In this document: one piece after another, positions 1-9,920 of the stretch
Layout of the letters: each line of letters starts with the position of its first letter
Numbering within the stretch: the stretch's first letter is position 1
Origin: Methylocaldum sp. 14B
GTDB taxonomy: Bacteria > Pseudomonadota > Gammaproteobacteria > Methylococcales > Methylococcaceae
Assembly: GCF_002005105.1 (NCBI RefSeq)
Contig: NZ_MSCV01000040.1
Span: forward strand, 1-64,000
Length of the DNA: 64,000 bases
Direction of reading: 5' to 3'
Position numbers and translations under genes: made by a program
The notes under the pieces: model-generated
The model's input: the letters and a program-made list of their open reading frames with translations, nothing else
Databases searched by the model: none
What the model was told of the DNA's origin: nothing

Positions 1-256
1 AAAATTAATGCCTTATTGAAAGCGATTTGGAATTAATCCGTCGTCAACGCACCGCCTAGGGAAGGGCGGCGTCAATCTGGACATATGTCCCCTGCTCGAT
101 AAGACGGGCGAACTCCGGAAAAAAAGACGAGCAACCTCTGTCTCAAGCGATGGCCGCTGTCAAAGCGGCCGTGTGCGAGTAGAATTCTTTCCCCATGGGT
201 CGAGGTTTTTCAGGGCTTCGTTTTTTGCTTCATCAGGTTATTGTTTTCTATTCGCT
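1..256. other. Non-coding stretch before hypA
   Basis: I see no convincing gene here. A perfect 7-bp stem with a 5-nt loop lies at 152-170 (GGCCGCT / AGCGGCC), but no T-run follows it, so it is not a clear terminator. The hyp operon promoter must lie here or further upstream. Confidence 0.4.
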
Positions 257-598
257 ATGCATGAACTCTCCCTCTGCCAAGGCATCGTCGATATCCTGGA
301 GACCGAAGCGGGCAAGCAGCACTTTGCGCGGGTGCGCAAGGTCAGATTGTTGGTCGGTCCTCTCGCGGGGGTCGATCGTGCAGCCTTGGGCTTCGGCTTC
401 GAAGCGGTGAGCCTGGATACGATCGCCGAAGGAGCGGAACTGGAATTCATCGATACGCCGGGCCTGGCCTGGTGTTTTACTTGCGATCGTACGGTGGAAA
501 TCGCGCACTATTACGACCCGTGTCCCACATGCGGCGGGCATCGCCTGAAAGTGACCGGGGGCGAGGAATTCAGAATTCTCGATTTGGAGGTGGAATAA
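257..598 (+). CDS. hypA: Hydrogenase maturation nickel metallochaperone HypA
   Basis: HypA hands nickel, with HypB, to the large subunit of NiFe hydrogenase in the cytoplasm. The 113-residue product has the family length. It begins MHEL, where the family binds nickel through His2, and has a zinc site made of Cys73-x2-Cys76 and Cys89-x2-Cys92. I chose the ATG at 257 because it gives the invariant MHE start; the open frame extends upstream to 173 but those residues are not HypA-like. It is the first gene of a tight hyp operon, two bases before hypB. Confidence 0.95.
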   Translation: MHELSLCQGIVDILETEAGKQHFARVRKVRLLVGPLAGVDRAALGFGFEAVSLDTIAEGAELEFIDTPGLAWCFTCDRTVEIAHYYDPCPTCGGHRLKVTGGEEFRILDLEVE

Positions 599-600
599 GC

Positions 601-1473
601 ATGTGTACCGTTTGCGGCTGCGGCGAAGCCGATCAGCACCATCACGCTCACGCCCACGATTCGGAGCATGAGCATACCCACGATCACGGCCATGACCATG
701 GTCATCACCATCATCACCACGGCCAAGGCGCTGCCGGACTGAGTATTGACGGTCTCAGCCAGGAGCGCATCGTTCGCATCGAACAGGACATTCTCGGCCG
801 CAACGACGCCCATGCCCGCGGCAACCGAAACTTCTTCGAAAGCCACGGCATTCTGGCCGTGAACCTGCTTTCGAGCCCCGGGTCTGGCAAGACCACGCTG
901 CTCGAGCGCAGCATCGCGGATCTTAAGGAGCGGTTCGACGTCAGCGTGATCGAAGGCGACCAGCAGACCGAGAACGATGCGGAGCGCATACGCGCCACCG
1001 GCGTTCCGGTGTTGCAGATCAACACCGGCAAGGGCTGCCATCTGGACGCTCACATGGTCGGCCATGGCGTGCAAGATCTCAAGCCCGCCGATTACGGCAT
1101 CCTGTTCATCGAGAATGTCGGCAACCTGGTCTGTCCGGCGTTGTTCGACCTGGGAGAGGCGGCCCGCGTGGTCATCCTCTCGGTCACCGAGGGCGAGGAC
1201 AAGCCGCTGAAATACCCGGACATGTTCCATCGCGCCGATCTGGTCCTGATCAACAAGATCGATCTGTTGCCGTATCTGCGTTTCGACATCGAGCGCTGCC
1301 TCGGCTATTTGCAGCAGGTCAATCCGGACGTGGAAACGATCCGTGTTTCGGCCACTACGGGGGAAGGGATGGACCAGTGGTACGGATGGCTGGAACGACG
1401 CCGCAAGGCGCTGTTGGCCGAACGACTGGCGGGACTGGAGCGTCAGGCCGCGGCGATTCGGGCGCGGATTTGA
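601..1473 (+). CDS. hypB: Hydrogenase nickel incorporation GTPase HypB
   Basis: HypB is the GTPase that drives nickel delivery with HypA. The 290-residue protein opens with a CTVCGCG metal motif (residues 2-8). A very histidine-rich stretch follows at about 12-40, typical of HypB forms that also store nickel. The Walker A loop PGSGKT is at 93-98 and the guanine motif NKID at 218-221. Cys146-His147 and Cys178 correspond to the second metal site of the G domain. The ATG at 601 gives the canonical MCTVCGC start. Its stop codon overlaps the probable TTG start of hypF. Confidence 0.95.
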   Translation: MCTVCGCGEADQHHHAHAHDSEHEHTHDHGHDHGHHHHHHGQGAAGLSIDGLSQERIVRIEQDILGRNDAHARGNRNFFESHGILAVNLLSSPGSGKTTLLERSIADLKERFDVSVIEGDQQTENDAERIRATGVPVLQINTGKGCHLDAHMVGHGVQDLKPADYGILFIENVGNLVCPALFDLGEAARVVILSVTEGEDKPLKYPDMFHRADLVLINKIDLLPYLRFDIERCLGYLQQVNPDVETIRVSATTGEGMDQWYGWLERRRKALLAERLAGLERQAAAIRARI

Positions 1474-3776
1474 GCGTTGCCGCCGAGGCCGGACGGCAGC
1501 GCCGGCGGCTGACGCTGAGCGGTCTGGTGCAGGGCGTGGGTATGCGGCCTTTCGTGTACCGCCTGGCGCGGGAACTGGACTTGGCCGGCCGGGTATCCAA
1601 CGGCCCGGAAGGGGTCATCATCGAGGCGGAAGGCGACGCGCCGGCTTTGGCGGCATTCGAAATCCGTCTGAAGCGCGAATGCCCGCCGCAGGCCGACATC
1701 GTCGATTGCAGCGTAGAAAGCGTTCCCGCCGTCGGCGAGCGAAATTTCCGGGTCGCGGCGAGCCGTGCGGATGGCGCAGTCGCTCCGTTCGCTCTGCCGG
1801 ATCTGGCCCCATGCCCGGACTGTCTTCGGGAACTGTTCGATCCCGGCGACCGCCGATTCCGTTATCCCTTCGTCAGCTGCACCCACTGCGGCCCCCGCTA
1901 CAGCATCCTGGACGCCTTGCCGTTCGACCGCGAACGCACCGCCATGGCCGGTTTTCCCCTGTGCGCGGACTGCCTCGAAGAGTACTGCGACCCGTCGGAC
2001 CGGCGTTTTCATGCCCAGACCACGTGCTGTCCGGACTGTGGCCCGACCTTGGCACTCTGGGACGCCGCCGGTCGCACGCTAGCGCATGGCGACGAGGCGA
2101 TGTTGCAAGCCGTCGAGCGCTTGCGGCAGGGACAGGTGCTGGCGCTTCAAGGGGTGGGCGGATTCCAATTGCTGGTCGATGCGGCGGATGAAAAAGCGGT
2201 GCAGCGTCTGCGCGAACGCAAACACCGGCCCCACAAGCCGCTGGCGCTGATGGTGGCTGACCTCGCGGCGGCACGCGAGCTTTGCGATGTGACCGACGCT
2301 GAAACGCGGCTGCTGACGTCATCGGCAGCGCCCATCGTGCTACTGCGCCGCCGCGATGCGTCCGGGTCGATCGCATCCGGCATTGCGCCGGGGCAGAATC
2401 ACCTGGGGCTAATGCTACCGGCCTCGCCCGTGCACCATCTGTTGGCGCGGGATTTCGGCGCGCCGCTGGTTTGTACCAGCGGCAACCGGGGCAACGAACC
2501 GATCTGCATCGCGCCCGAGGAGGCTCAACAACGCCTGGCCGGCATCGCCGACGGTTTCCTGGTGCACGACAGGCCGATACGGCAGCCTTTGGACGATTCC
2601 GTGCTTCGCATCGCCGACGGAAAGCCCCTGATGTTGCGACGCGCCCGAGGTTATGTGCCGCGCCCGGTGACTCTGGATGCGGATACGCCGCCGATCCTGG
2701 CCGCCGGAGGGCATCTCAAGAACACGGTTGCCTATGCGGACGGCGGGCGCGTGATCTTGAGCCAGCACCTCGGCGATCTCGATACGGCGGAGTCACTGGA
2801 TCGCCATCGCGCCACCGCCGGTCTGCTTCCGTGCCTGTTCGGCCGTCCGCCTCGGTCGGTCGCATGCGATCTGCACCCCGATTACGCCGCCGGCCGCTGG
2901 GCCGAAACCGCCGGGCTGCCGCTGCGGCGCGTGCCTCACCATCTTGCCCACGCGCTGGCCTGCATGGCCGAGCATAGTTTGAAGCCGCCGCTTCTGGCCG
3001 TGACCTGGGACGGCTTGGGACTGGGCGAAGACGGCACGCTGTGGGGCGGGGAATTCCTGCGCATCGCCCCGGACGGTCATCGCCGCATCGCCGGCCTGCT
3101 GCCGCTGTGCCTTCCCGGCGGCGAACGCGCGATCAAGGACCCGCGGCGATCGGCCCTAAGCGTGTTGTACGCCCTGCACGGCGAGCAAACGCCGGACTAC
3201 TTGCCGGCCATGCTGGAACCGCGGTTTAAACCGGCTGATCTGACTGCGTTATTGCGGCTGCTGCAGACCGGCACGCGGTCGCCCGGGTGCAGCAGCGCGG
3301 GGCGCTTGTTCGACGCGGCCGCGAGTCTTTTGGGACTGTGTCAGGACGTCAGCTTCGAGGGGCAGGCGGCGATGGCGCTGGAGGCCTCTGCGGAGCAAAG
3401 CGGGGAGGGCGACGGGACGACTTATCCGATGCCCGTGATCGACGGCGAGCCGAAACGGCTGGACTGGCGTCCCTTGTTCCGGGCGCTGTTGGACGACCAC
3501 GCGGCCGGCGTGCCGGCGACCGTTCTCGCCTTTCGGTTTCACGCCAGCCTTGCGGCCGCCATTACCGACGTCGCGCTTGCCGAACCAATTTCCACCGTCG
3601 CCCTGGCCGGCGGCTGTTTTCAGAACCGCCTGCTGCTGGAGCTGTGCGCAGAGCGGCTCCGCAATGCCGGCTTGCGGGTATACTGGCCGGAGCAGATACC
3701 CCCCAATGACGGCGGCCTGGCGCTGGGCCAGATCGCTGCCGCGACATTTTCCGAGGAGCTTCTCACATGTGTCTAG
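1470..3776 (+). CDS. hypF: Carbamoyltransferase HypF
   Basis: HypF makes the thiocarboxamide on HypE from carbamoyl phosphate, the source of the cyanide ligands of the NiFe site. Domains in order are an acylphosphatase-like domain with [12 protein letters not shown] near residues 20-31, four zinc-finger CxxC pairs at about 115-118, 137-140, 165-168 and 187-190, a YrdC-like domain, and a Kae1-like domain with HHLAHALA and [10 protein letters not shown]. From the TTG at 1470 the protein has 768 residues, the family norm. That codon overlaps the hypB stop. An in-frame ATG at 1377 would add 31 unlikely residues, and the ATG at 1542 would remove part of the acylphosphatase motif. No strong ribosome binding site decides the start. 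Confidence 0.92.
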   Translation: MSVAAEAGRQRRRLTLSGLVQGVGMRPFVYRLARELDLAGRVSNGPEGVIIEAEGDAPALAAFEIRLKRECPPQADIVDCSVESVPAVGERNFRVAASRADGAVAPFALPDLAPCPDCLRELFDPGDRRFRYPFVSCTHCGPRYSILDALPFDRERTAMAGFPLCADCLEEYCDPSDRRFHAQTTCCPDCGPTLALWDAAGRTLAHGDEAMLQAVERLRQGQVLALQGVGGFQLLVDAADEKAVQRLRERKHRPHKPLALMVADLAAARELCDVTDAETRLLTSSAAPIVLLRRRDASGSIASGIAPGQNHLGLMLPASPVHHLLARDFGAPLVCTSGNRGNEPICIAPEEAQQRLAGIADGFLVHDRPIRQPLDDSVLRIADGKPLMLRRARGYVPRPVTLDADTPPILAAGGHLKNTVAYADGGRVILSQHLGDLDTAESLDRHRATAGLLPCLFGRPPRSVACDLHPDYAAGRWAETAGLPLRRVPHHLAHALACMAEHSLKPPLLAVTWDGLGLGEDGTLWGGEFLRIAPDGHRRIAGLLPLCLPGGERAIKDPRRSALSVLYALHGEQTPDYLPAMLEPRFKPADLTALLRLLQTGTRSPGCSSAGRLFDAAASLLGLCQDVSFEGQAAMALEASAEQSGEGDGTTYPMPVIDGEPKRLDWRPLFRALLDDHAAGVPATVLAFRFHASLAAAITDVALAEPISTVALAGGCFQNRLLLELCAERLRNAGLRVYWPEQIPPNDGGLALGQIAAATFSEELLTCV

Positions 3777-4015
3777 CCGTACCCGGTCAGATCCTCTCCA
3801 TCGAACAGGCCGACGATCCCTTGCTGCGATCCGGTCGGGTCGATTTCGGCGGCGTGGTCAAGGTGGTGAACCTGGCCTATGTACCGGAAGCCGAAGTTGG
3901 CGACTATGTCATCGTTCACGCCGGTTTCGCGATTTCGCGCCTGGACGAGGCCGAAGCGCAGGCGGTGCTGAAGGAGATTGCCGCATTGGAGGGCATAACC
4001 GATGAAATATCTTGA
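3767..4015 (+). CDS. hypC: Hydrogenase assembly chaperone HypC
   Basis: HypC carries the Fe(CN)2CO precursor with HypD and chaperones the hydrogenase large subunit. The 82-residue product starts MCLAVPGQI. Cys2 is the essential residue and requires removal of Met1. The gene overlaps the end of hypF by 10 bases and the start of hypD by 14 bases, which implies translational coupling. Confidence 0.95.
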   Translation: MCLAVPGQILSIEQADDPLLRSGRVDFGGVVKVVNLAYVPEAEVGDYVIVHAGFAISRLDEAEAQAVLKEIAALEGITDEIS

Positions 4016-5093
4016 CGAATACCGCGACGCCGCGTCGGTCAAGGCCCTGGCCGACGCCATCGCACGCCGGCAGACCAGGCCTTGGACTCTGATGGAGGTC
4101 TGCGGCGGGCAGACCCATTCCATCGTCAAGCACGGCCTGGACCGCTTGCTGCCGCCGTCGCTCAGCCTGATCCACGGTCCCGGCTGCCCGGTTTGTGTGA
4201 CCCCGGAAGCCATCATCGACCAGGCGCTGGAATTGGCGGCCCGGCCCGACGTCATCTTCTGTTCCTTCGGCGACATGCTGCGGGTGCCGGGTTCGCAACA
4301 CGACTTGTTGACGGTCAGGGCCCGCGGCGGCGACGTGCGCATGGTTTATTCGCCCCTGGATGCGCTGAATCTGGCCCGCGAACATCCGGAGCGCCAGGTG
4401 GTGTTCTTCGCCGTGGGTTTCGAAACCACCGCGCCGACGACTGCGATGGCCGTGTTGCAGGCTCAGCGCTTCGGAATCAAGAACTTTTCCTTGCTGGTCG
4501 CCCACGTGAGGGTGCCGCCTGCGGTGGAAACCTTGTTATCGGCGCCCGACAACCGGGTCAACGGTCTGCTGGCGGCGGGCCACGTTTGTGCGGTGATGGG
4601 CTACACCGAATACGAGCCCATAGCCGCCCGTTTTCGCGCGCCCATCGTGGTGACCGGGTTCGAGCCCCTGGACATCCTGCGCGGCGTCCTGAGCTGCGTG
4701 GAGCAATTGGAAGAGGGGCGCGCCGAAGTTGAGAACCGCTATGGCCGTGCGGTGAGCCGGGAGGGCAATCGACCGGCCCAGGCGCTGATGGAGCAAGTTT
4801 TCGAACCCGTCACACTGAGCTGGCGCGGCCTGGACGCCATCGCAGACAGCGGCCTGGGACTGCGTCCCGAGTTTGCCGATTTCGATGCGGTGCGCCGCTT
4901 CGAGCTATCTGTTCGGAAGACTGCCAGCGCCGGTCCCTGCCGCAGCGGAGAGGTCTTGACCGGGCGGCTGAAACCCTTCGAGTGTCCCGCCTTCGGCACG
5001 GCCTGCACCCCGGAACATCCCCTGGGCGCAACCATGGTTTCGTCGGAAGGCGCCTGCGCCGCTTATTACCGCTACCGCCGCGATGCCGCCTGA
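4002..5093 (+). CDS. hypD: Hydrogenase iron-cofactor assembly protein HypD
   Basis: HypD is the iron-sulfur scaffold on which the Fe(CN)2CO group is built with HypC and HypE. The 363-residue protein has the conserved CGGQTH (34-39) and GPGCPVC (about 59-65) motifs. Further C-terminal cysteines (in [28 protein letters not shown] and [10 protein letters not shown]) match the cluster ligands of the family. It overlaps hypC and is followed by hypE with an 11-base overlap or a 4-base gap, depending on the hypE start. Confidence 0.95.
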   Translation: MKYLDEYRDAASVKALADAIARRQTRPWTLMEVCGGQTHSIVKHGLDRLLPPSLSLIHGPGCPVCVTPEAIIDQALELAARPDVIFCSFGDMLRVPGSQHDLLTVRARGGDVRMVYSPLDALNLAREHPERQVVFFAVGFETTAPTTAMAVLQAQRFGIKNFSLLVAHVRVPPAVETLLSAPDNRVNGLLAAGHVCAVMGYTEYEPIAARFRAPIVVTGFEPLDILRGVLSCVEQLEEGRAEVENRYGRAVSREGNRPAQALMEQVFEPVTLSWRGLDAIADSGLGLRPEFADFDAVRRFELSVRKTASAGPCRSGEVLTGRLKPFECPAFGTACTPEHPLGATMVSSEGACAAYYRYRRDAA

Positions 5094-6147
5094 AGCCATG
5101 AGCGACGACACCCGGTTGATTTGCCCGGCGCCCATAGGCCAGTACGCCCAGATCGTCATGGCCCATGGCGGAGGCGGGCGGCTGATGCAGCAATTGCTGG
5201 AGCGCCTGGTGCGCCCGGCCTTCGCCAACCCGCACCTGGACCAGCGCCACGACAGCGCGGTCTTGGACGTGGGCGGTAAGCGGCTGGCCTTCACCACCGA
5301 CGGCTACGTGGTCAAGCCGCTGTTCTTCCCCGGCGGCGACATCGGCAAGCTGGCGGTGTGCGGCACCTTGAACGATCTCGCGATGAGCGGTGCGAAACCC
5401 TTGTTCCTGAGCGCCGCGCTGGTGATCGAGGAAGGTTTTCCGGTCGATGATCTGGCGCGCGTTCTGGCCAGCATGAACGCCGCGGCGCAGGCGGCGGGAA
5501 CGGCGATCGTCACCGGCGACACCAAGGTGGTCGAAAACGGCAAGGGGGACGGGCTGTACATCGCGACCAGCGGCATCGGCCTGATCGAACATGACCTGCA
5601 AATAGCCCCCGCCGGCATTCGGGAAGGCGATGCGATCCTGCTGAGCGGCGACATCGGCCGCCATGGCGTCGCGATCATCGCCGAGCGGGAAGGGCTGGGC
5701 TTCGAAACCGCCGTCGAAAGCGATTGCGCGGACCTGTCCGGCCTCGTGATGCAATTGCTGGCGGCCGGCGTCGAGCTGCATTGCCTGCGCGATCTGACCC
5801 GCGGCGGGTTGGCGGCGGCGGTGCTGGAGCTAGCCAGGGATGCCGGGTTCGACATGGAGCTGAACGAGGACGCCATACCGGTCGCCACGCCGGTGCGGGG
5901 CGCCTGCGAAATCCTCGGTTTCGACCCGCTCTACGTGGCCAACGAAGGCCGCATGGTCCTTTTCGTTCCGGCGAGCGCCGTAGGCCGGGCGATGGATGTG
6001 CTGCACGCCCATCCTTTGGGACGCGATGCGTCTCTCATCGGGCGGGTCGGCGCGGCGGGCGAAGGGCGAGTCGGCCTGCGCAACCCGTACGGCATCGTCC
6101 GCGTACTCGACCTTCCGAGCGGCGAACAACTGCCGAGGATCTGTTGA
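5083..6147 (+). CDS. hypE: Carbamoyl dehydratase HypE
   Basis: HypE dehydrates its own C-terminal thiocarboxamide to thiocyanate and donates cyanide to iron. The protein ends in the invariant PRIC, whose last cysteine carries the group. The AIR-synthase-like N-terminal part shows [13 protein letters not shown] and the [20 protein letters not shown] segment. The start is either the ATG at 5083 (354 residues, overlapping hypD) or the ATG at 5098 (349 residues). It closes the hyp operon. No hydrogenase structural subunit is visible in the window, so it probably lies upstream of base 1. Confidence 0.94.
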   Translation: MPPEAMSDDTRLICPAPIGQYAQIVMAHGGGGRLMQQLLERLVRPAFANPHLDQRHDSAVLDVGGKRLAFTTDGYVVKPLFFPGGDIGKLAVCGTLNDLAMSGAKPLFLSAALVIEEGFPVDDLARVLASMNAAAQAAGTAIVTGDTKVVENGKGDGLYIATSGIGLIEHDLQIAPAGIREGDAILLSGDIGRHGVAIIAEREGLGFETAVESDCADLSGLVMQLLAAGVELHCLRDLTRGGLAAAVLELARDAGFDMELNEDAIPVATPVRGACEILGFDPLYVANEGRMVLFVPASAVGRAMDVLHAHPLGRDASLIGRVGAAGEGRVGLRNPYGIVRVLDLPSGEQLPRIC

Positions 6148-6168
6148 GTGCTCGCTAGTACTCAGTAA

Positions 6169-6250
6169 GTAGCCAGGATGCAACGCAGTGAAATCCGGGA
6201 AGGTCGGAGCACCGATCATCCCGGATTCAGCAAGGCTTCATCCGGGCTAC
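6169..6250. repeat. Imperfect palindromic intergenic repeat (GTAGCC-GGATG type)
   Basis: The left half begins GTAGCCAGGATG and runs through AAATCCGGG. The right half runs from CCCGGATT to CATCCGGGCTAC, so the two halves are inverted copies with mismatches. It is a dispersed gamma-proteobacterial style palindrome and may end transcription after hypE or after the opposing methyltransferase gene. Confidence 0.6.
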
Positions 6251-6313
6251 GCTGGCGGAAGTTAGGTCTCTCCTTCTTGCCCGTCGCGCCAGGGTAGAGA
6301 TGGCCAACCGCCA

Positions 6314-6979
6314 TCAGCCCCAAGCGCGCCCTGAAAAAAGAGCCACGCATCCGACGACCTCGACGGAAACCTCGCGAAACCGCTGATTAAGCGCCGCCTT
6401 CAGTCCGTCCAGACTGTCGTGCGCGTTCGACATGATTCCCTTCTTGTTGTAGATGTCCATGAGGCGCTTCGCGAATCGACTTCGCGGAACGCCGCCCTGG
6501 AGCAGGGTCGAACCGAACAGGACCGCACCGGGATTCATCAGCGCCTTGAGGTGATCGAAAGCGACCGCCTTGGATTCGATGGGCCCCGGAAGGCAGTGGA
6601 GCAGGTAATTGATCCCGACCGAATCGAATTTCGGCTCGTCGATGGATATGGGTGCCAGGACGTTGCGGACATAGGTTTCCGGCTGATATCGGGCGATGCG
6701 CCGGGAGGCGAAATCCAGCGAGGTCTCGTTGAGGTCCATCAGTGCAACGCGCGGTACCAGCATCGGAAAGCGGCACTTATCCACAAAATAGCCGGTGCCG
6801 ACGCCGACATCCAAATGATTCGCCGTGACGTGTTTGTTGTAATGCTCTACGAGTCGCTGAGTTGGGCACTTCCAAATCAGTCGGTTGGATAGCCCGAGCA
6901 CGGCAAGGTCGTAGATTTTCAGGATAGGTCGGGTATAGACGGCCTGGCCGGCGTGAATCTGGTCTGCGGTAAAGCTCAT
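6314..6979 (-). CDS. Class I SAM-dependent methyltransferase
   Basis: A 221-residue protein with the SAM-binding glycine loop LDVGVGTGYFVD (56-67), an acidic motif II at ALMDLN and a motif IV-like NYLLHCLPG. This is the class I Rossmann methyltransferase layout. The substrate is unknown, and small soluble members often act on small molecules. It is transcribed towards hypE and stands alone. Start ATG at 6979. Confidence 0.75.
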   Translation of the reverse strand: MSFTADQIHAGQAVYTRPILKIYDLAVLGLSNRLIWKCPTQRLVEHYNKHVTANHLDVGVGTGYFVDKCRFPMLVPRVALMDLNETSLDFASRRIARYQPETYVRNVLAPISIDEPKFDSVGINYLLHCLPGPIESKAVAFDHLKALMNPGAVLFGSTLLQGGVPRSRFAKRLMDIYNKKGIMSNAHDSLDGLKAALNQRFREVSVEVVGCVALFSGRAWG

Positions 6980-7186
6980 TGCTCTTGTCTCCCTGTTGTG
7001 AATCCCGCACTCAAATCGGGACGATCGACCGGCTTGAGCTCGAGTGATGACTCGGCCTTCAAACGAAGATACATCCCGGATGTCTTCTCGTCCTCAGAGT
7101 CGGTATTATGCCCATGGAGGCTGTGCAACGAACAAGGTTTTACGCCGACGCCCGTCCCACACCGATATTCCCATCATTCCAGACCC

Positions 7187-8233
7187 ATGTCCCTTCTCAA
7201 CAGTTGGTTTCAGGAAAAGCAATCAGCCTGGTTGTATCGCGTGATCGCCGCCGCCGAGAACAATCGCCGGATGCGGCGTTTGTTTCGCAAGCTCGCCGAA
7301 CAGGCCGACACTCAAGCTGCGCTTTGGGAGAGCCGTTTGAAGGCGGAAGGTTCCGCGTTGCCGCCTTTCAAGCCGACGCCGCGGGCCCGATTGATCGGCC
7401 GCCTGGTTCGGGCGTTCGGCCCGAAGGCCCTGCGCCCGGTTCTGGCCAGCATGAAGATCCGGGGGCTTTCCGCCTATTCGGGCCAAGGGCTGGAGACACG
7501 CCATGCGATGCCCACCAGCGCCGAAGATGTAGGCCGGCGCCATAAAGGGGTGGCCGGCGGCAACCTGCGGGCGGCCGTATTCGGCGTCAACGACGGACTG
7601 TTGTCGAACACTAGCTTGATCTTGGGTATGGCCGGAGCGAGCACGGGGACCGGGATGGTGGCGATGGCCGGCATCGCCGGTTTGTTGGCCGGCGCTTTGT
7701 CCATGGCGGCGGGGGAGTATGTGTCGATGCGGTCGCAGCGGGAGTTGTTCGAATACCAGATCGATCTCGAACGGGCGGAGTTCGCGATGTTCCCGGAAGA
7801 AGAAGTCGAGGAGCTGGCGGTCATTTATGCGGCCCGCGGCATGAGTTTGCAGCAGGCGCGCCGCGCCACCCGACAGATGATGAGCGACCCGGAAAACGCC
7901 CTGGATCTTCTGGCGCGCGAGGAACTGGGCGTAAATCCTGACGATTTGGGTTCGCCCTGGGGCGCCGCGTTGTTCTCTTTTCTGGCATTTTCAGGGGGCG
8001 CGAGCATCCCGCTCATCCCGTTTCTCCTGGGGTTCGACATGCATAGAGGCGTTCAGATCGCGGGTCTCTCAGCCGGAGTCAGTTTGTTTGCAATCGGGGC
8101 ATGCTTGAGTCTCTTCACCGGCCGGAGTGCTCTGTTGGGCGGTCTGCGCATGGTGCTGATCGGCGGCATCGCCGGCATCGTGACGTATGCCATCGGTTCA
8201 TTGATTGCCCCAGGTGCGCCGGGCCTGACCTGA
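7187..8233 (+). CDS. VIT1/CCC1-family metal transporter with ferritin-like N-terminal domain
   Basis: The 348-residue protein has two parts. Residues 1 to about 55 form helices with spaced Glu and Asp (AENNRRMRRLFRKLAEQAD) that resemble the rubrerythrin-like domain of Er-VIT proteins. Residues about 120-345 form the VIT1/CCC1 membrane domain, with RAAVFGVNDGLLSN, a polar cytoplasmic segment at 180-250 and three further membrane segments at about 258-340. The family moves iron or manganese out of the cytoplasm. The ATG at 7187 is chosen because the residues upstream in the open frame (from 6953) are not protein-like. Confidence 0.82.
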   Translation: MSLLNSWFQEKQSAWLYRVIAAAENNRRMRRLFRKLAEQADTQAALWESRLKAEGSALPPFKPTPRARLIGRLVRAFGPKALRPVLASMKIRGLSAYSGQGLETRHAMPTSAEDVGRRHKGVAGGNLRAAVFGVNDGLLSNTSLILGMAGASTGTGMVAMAGIAGLLAGALSMAAGEYVSMRSQRELFEYQIDLERAEFAMFPEEEVEELAVIYAARGMSLQQARRATRQMMSDPENALDLLAREELGVNPDDLGSPWGAALFSFLAFSGGASIPLIPFLLGFDMHRGVQIAGLSAGVSLFAIGACLSLFTGRSALLGGLRMVLIGGIAGIVTYAIGSLIAPGAPGLT

Positions 8234-8446
8234 TGAGCGATCCAGCGCGACGTTATACCCGGTGTGGGCTTTTCAGATTCCATATCGAAAGGAGATCGCG
8301 GACGGAAAAACGAAGCGAAAGTGGGGTAGGTTTCGATTCCAGGCGTTCTCTGCGAAACTTGTTTTAAGAAAGGGCGACTAAGAAAACGTCTCCGACAGTT
8401 CGGCAACGACCCCATTTGACCTTCAACTCAGTATTCGGAAGCGATC

Positions 8447-9304
8447 ATGTTCAATTTTCCAGGTCCGGATTTGATCGGACACTTCATATCCCCCGCCGTG
8501 CACGGAGCCGGCGACGGAAATGGCGGCGGATTCCTAATGGTTGTCGAGAGCGCGCTCGACACCGTTTCCCGGACGCTCGAGTCCGGATCTTCCGGCAATC
8601 CGTTTGCCGGCATCGAGGCGCTGGGAACCAATTGGCACCCGCTAATTGTCCACTTTCCGATCGCTTTTCTGACCGGTTTTTTTCTGCTCGAGCTCATAGG
8701 CGTGGTGCTAAGACAGCCGGGTCTGCGGCATGCTGCAAGCTGGATGCTTTATTTGGGGGCTTTGGGCGCCATCGCGGCCGCCGTTGCCGGATTGATCGCG
8801 GAAGACACCGTTCCCCACGGCAGCGCCGTACACGACATCATGGAATGGCATGAAAGGCTGGGATTGACAGTGGCAGGTTTGTCATCGACCCTGGCCATTT
8901 GGCGCCTCTTCGGTAGGGAACGATTTTCCGCCATGGGTCAGGCTTTACACTTGTTCCTGGGAGCGATCATCCTCGCCGGCATCGTTTTTGCCGCGGACTT
9001 GGGAGGATTGATGGTTTACCAGCATGGTGTCGGGGTAAAAAGTCTACAGGTCGCAGACGACCACCATCATGATGATGGTAACGAGCATCGCCCAGCCGGC
9101 TCGGACATGGCTTTGGATGCTCATCGCGAACCGGATTCCGAGGAGGCCGTGCATATCCATGACGAACCGGGCTCCGAGGAGACCTTGCATACCCATGACG
9201 AACCGGCCTCCGACGAAACTGCGCATGCCCACGGCAAACCCGGTTCCGACAAGGCAGTTCATACCCACGGTAAACCGCATTCCGGCAAGGCTCTGGCGAA
9301 ATAA
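8447..9304 (+). CDS. DUF2231 membrane protein with histidine-rich repeat tail
   Basis: The family signature HPLIVHFPIAFL is at residues 64-75. About four membrane segments follow, between residues 68 and 205, with histidines in between (VHDIMEWHERLG) that suggest heme or metal binding. DUF2231 proteins have no settled function. After residue 210 the protein carries a DDHHHDDGNEH patch and then five 12-residue repeats of the form HxHxEPxSxExx. The last repeats replace acidic residues with Lys. A role in metal buffering is possible and would fit the neighbouring metal transporter, but this is inference. Confidence 0.78.
   Translation: MFNFPGPDLIGHFISPAVHGAGDGNGGGFLMVVESALDTVSRTLESGSSGNPFAGIEALGTNWHPLIVHFPIAFLTGFFLLELIGVVLRQPGLRHAASWMLYLGALGAIAAAVAGLIAEDTVPHGSAVHDIMEWHERLGLTVAGLSSTLAIWRLFGRERFSAMGQALHLFLGAIILAGIVFAADLGGLMVYQHGVGVKSLQVADDHHHDDGNEHRPAGSDMALDAHREPDSEEAVHIHDEPGSEETLHTHDEPASDETAHAHGKPGSDKAVHTHGKPHSGKALAK
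9116..9295 (+). repeat. Five 36-bp coding tandem repeats
   Basis: Five consecutive 36-bp units encode DAHREPDSEEAV, HIHDEPGSEETL, HTHDEPASDETA, HAHGKPGSDKAV and HTHGKPHSGKAL. They are in frame at the C-terminus of the DUF2231 gene. The units drift from acidic (E/D) to basic (K) content along the array. Confidence 0.85.
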
Positions 9305-9641
9305 TCCAAACTGTCTAAACCGGAATTTCTGGCCGGAGGACGAGCGGGGCAGGGTACCAGGGTTCAAGCAACCTCTGCCGATAGCACTCGGTCGGCGCGA
9401 CCGATAGGGCCATGGCCGAAATCCGTAATTCTCGTAGCAAACGGAAAGCCGTCGGCGGCGGTTCTGCCGGCCCTACGGCGAATTAATCTCACCCGAGCCC
9501 GCCTCGCTCGCAAGGCCGAGCATCCCTGTGCAGTCAAGCGCTCCGGGACTCGGGAGTTGCTGCAATTCCGTGACAATCCCGTTCGACTTTCGCCGGTTTG
9601 CACATTATCATTCGTCCGTTTGCTCAAAGCTTTTGCGAGAC
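9305..9641. other. Intergenic stretch before oadG
   Basis: No supported gene. Short palindromes are present (for example GGTCGGCGCGACC near 9390), but no recognisable promoter or terminator. The oad promoter should lie in the right half. Confidence 0.4.
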
Positions 9642-9890
9642 ATGGAATATTCAATAGCCGAATTGCTGCTTTCCGGTATCAAGCTCATGCTGATCGGCAT
9701 GACGATCGTGTATCTCTTTTTAGCGTTGCTGGTCTGGGTAATCGGTATTACATCGAAATTGCTCAATCGCTACGTACCCGAACCGGAACACGCTCCAGGC
9801 GCTTCTGTCCAGGCCCCGGATGTCGAGTCGGATCAATCCGAAATCGTAGCCGCCATAACGGCGGCCATTCACCGGTACCAGAATCAATAA
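9642..9890 (+). CDS. oadG: Oxaloacetate decarboxylase gamma subunit OadG
   Basis: A small 82-residue membrane subunit that anchors the alpha subunit to the beta subunit in the sodium-pumping decarboxylase. One transmembrane helix lies at about residues 12-36 (IKLMLIGMTIVYLFLALLV) and a polar, acidic tail follows. The ATG at 9642 gives the family-like start MEYSIAELLLSG; the longer open frame upstream is not OadG-like. It lies 30 bases before oadA in the usual G-A-B order. Confidence 0.88.
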   Translation: MEYSIAELLLSGIKLMLIGMTIVYLFLALLVWVIGITSKLLNRYVPEPEHAPGASVQAPDVESDQSEIVAAITAAIHRYQNQ

Positions 9891-9920
9891 CATACAGAGA
9901 AGAACTTAGGAGTTTGTTCC

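Noticed and set aside
511-1230. Long minus-strand open frame opposite hypB (239 codons)
   Set aside because: It is a shadow of the G/C-rich hypB gene. The translation is low-complexity Val/Met text from the antisense of the His-rich stretch, and no family motif is present.
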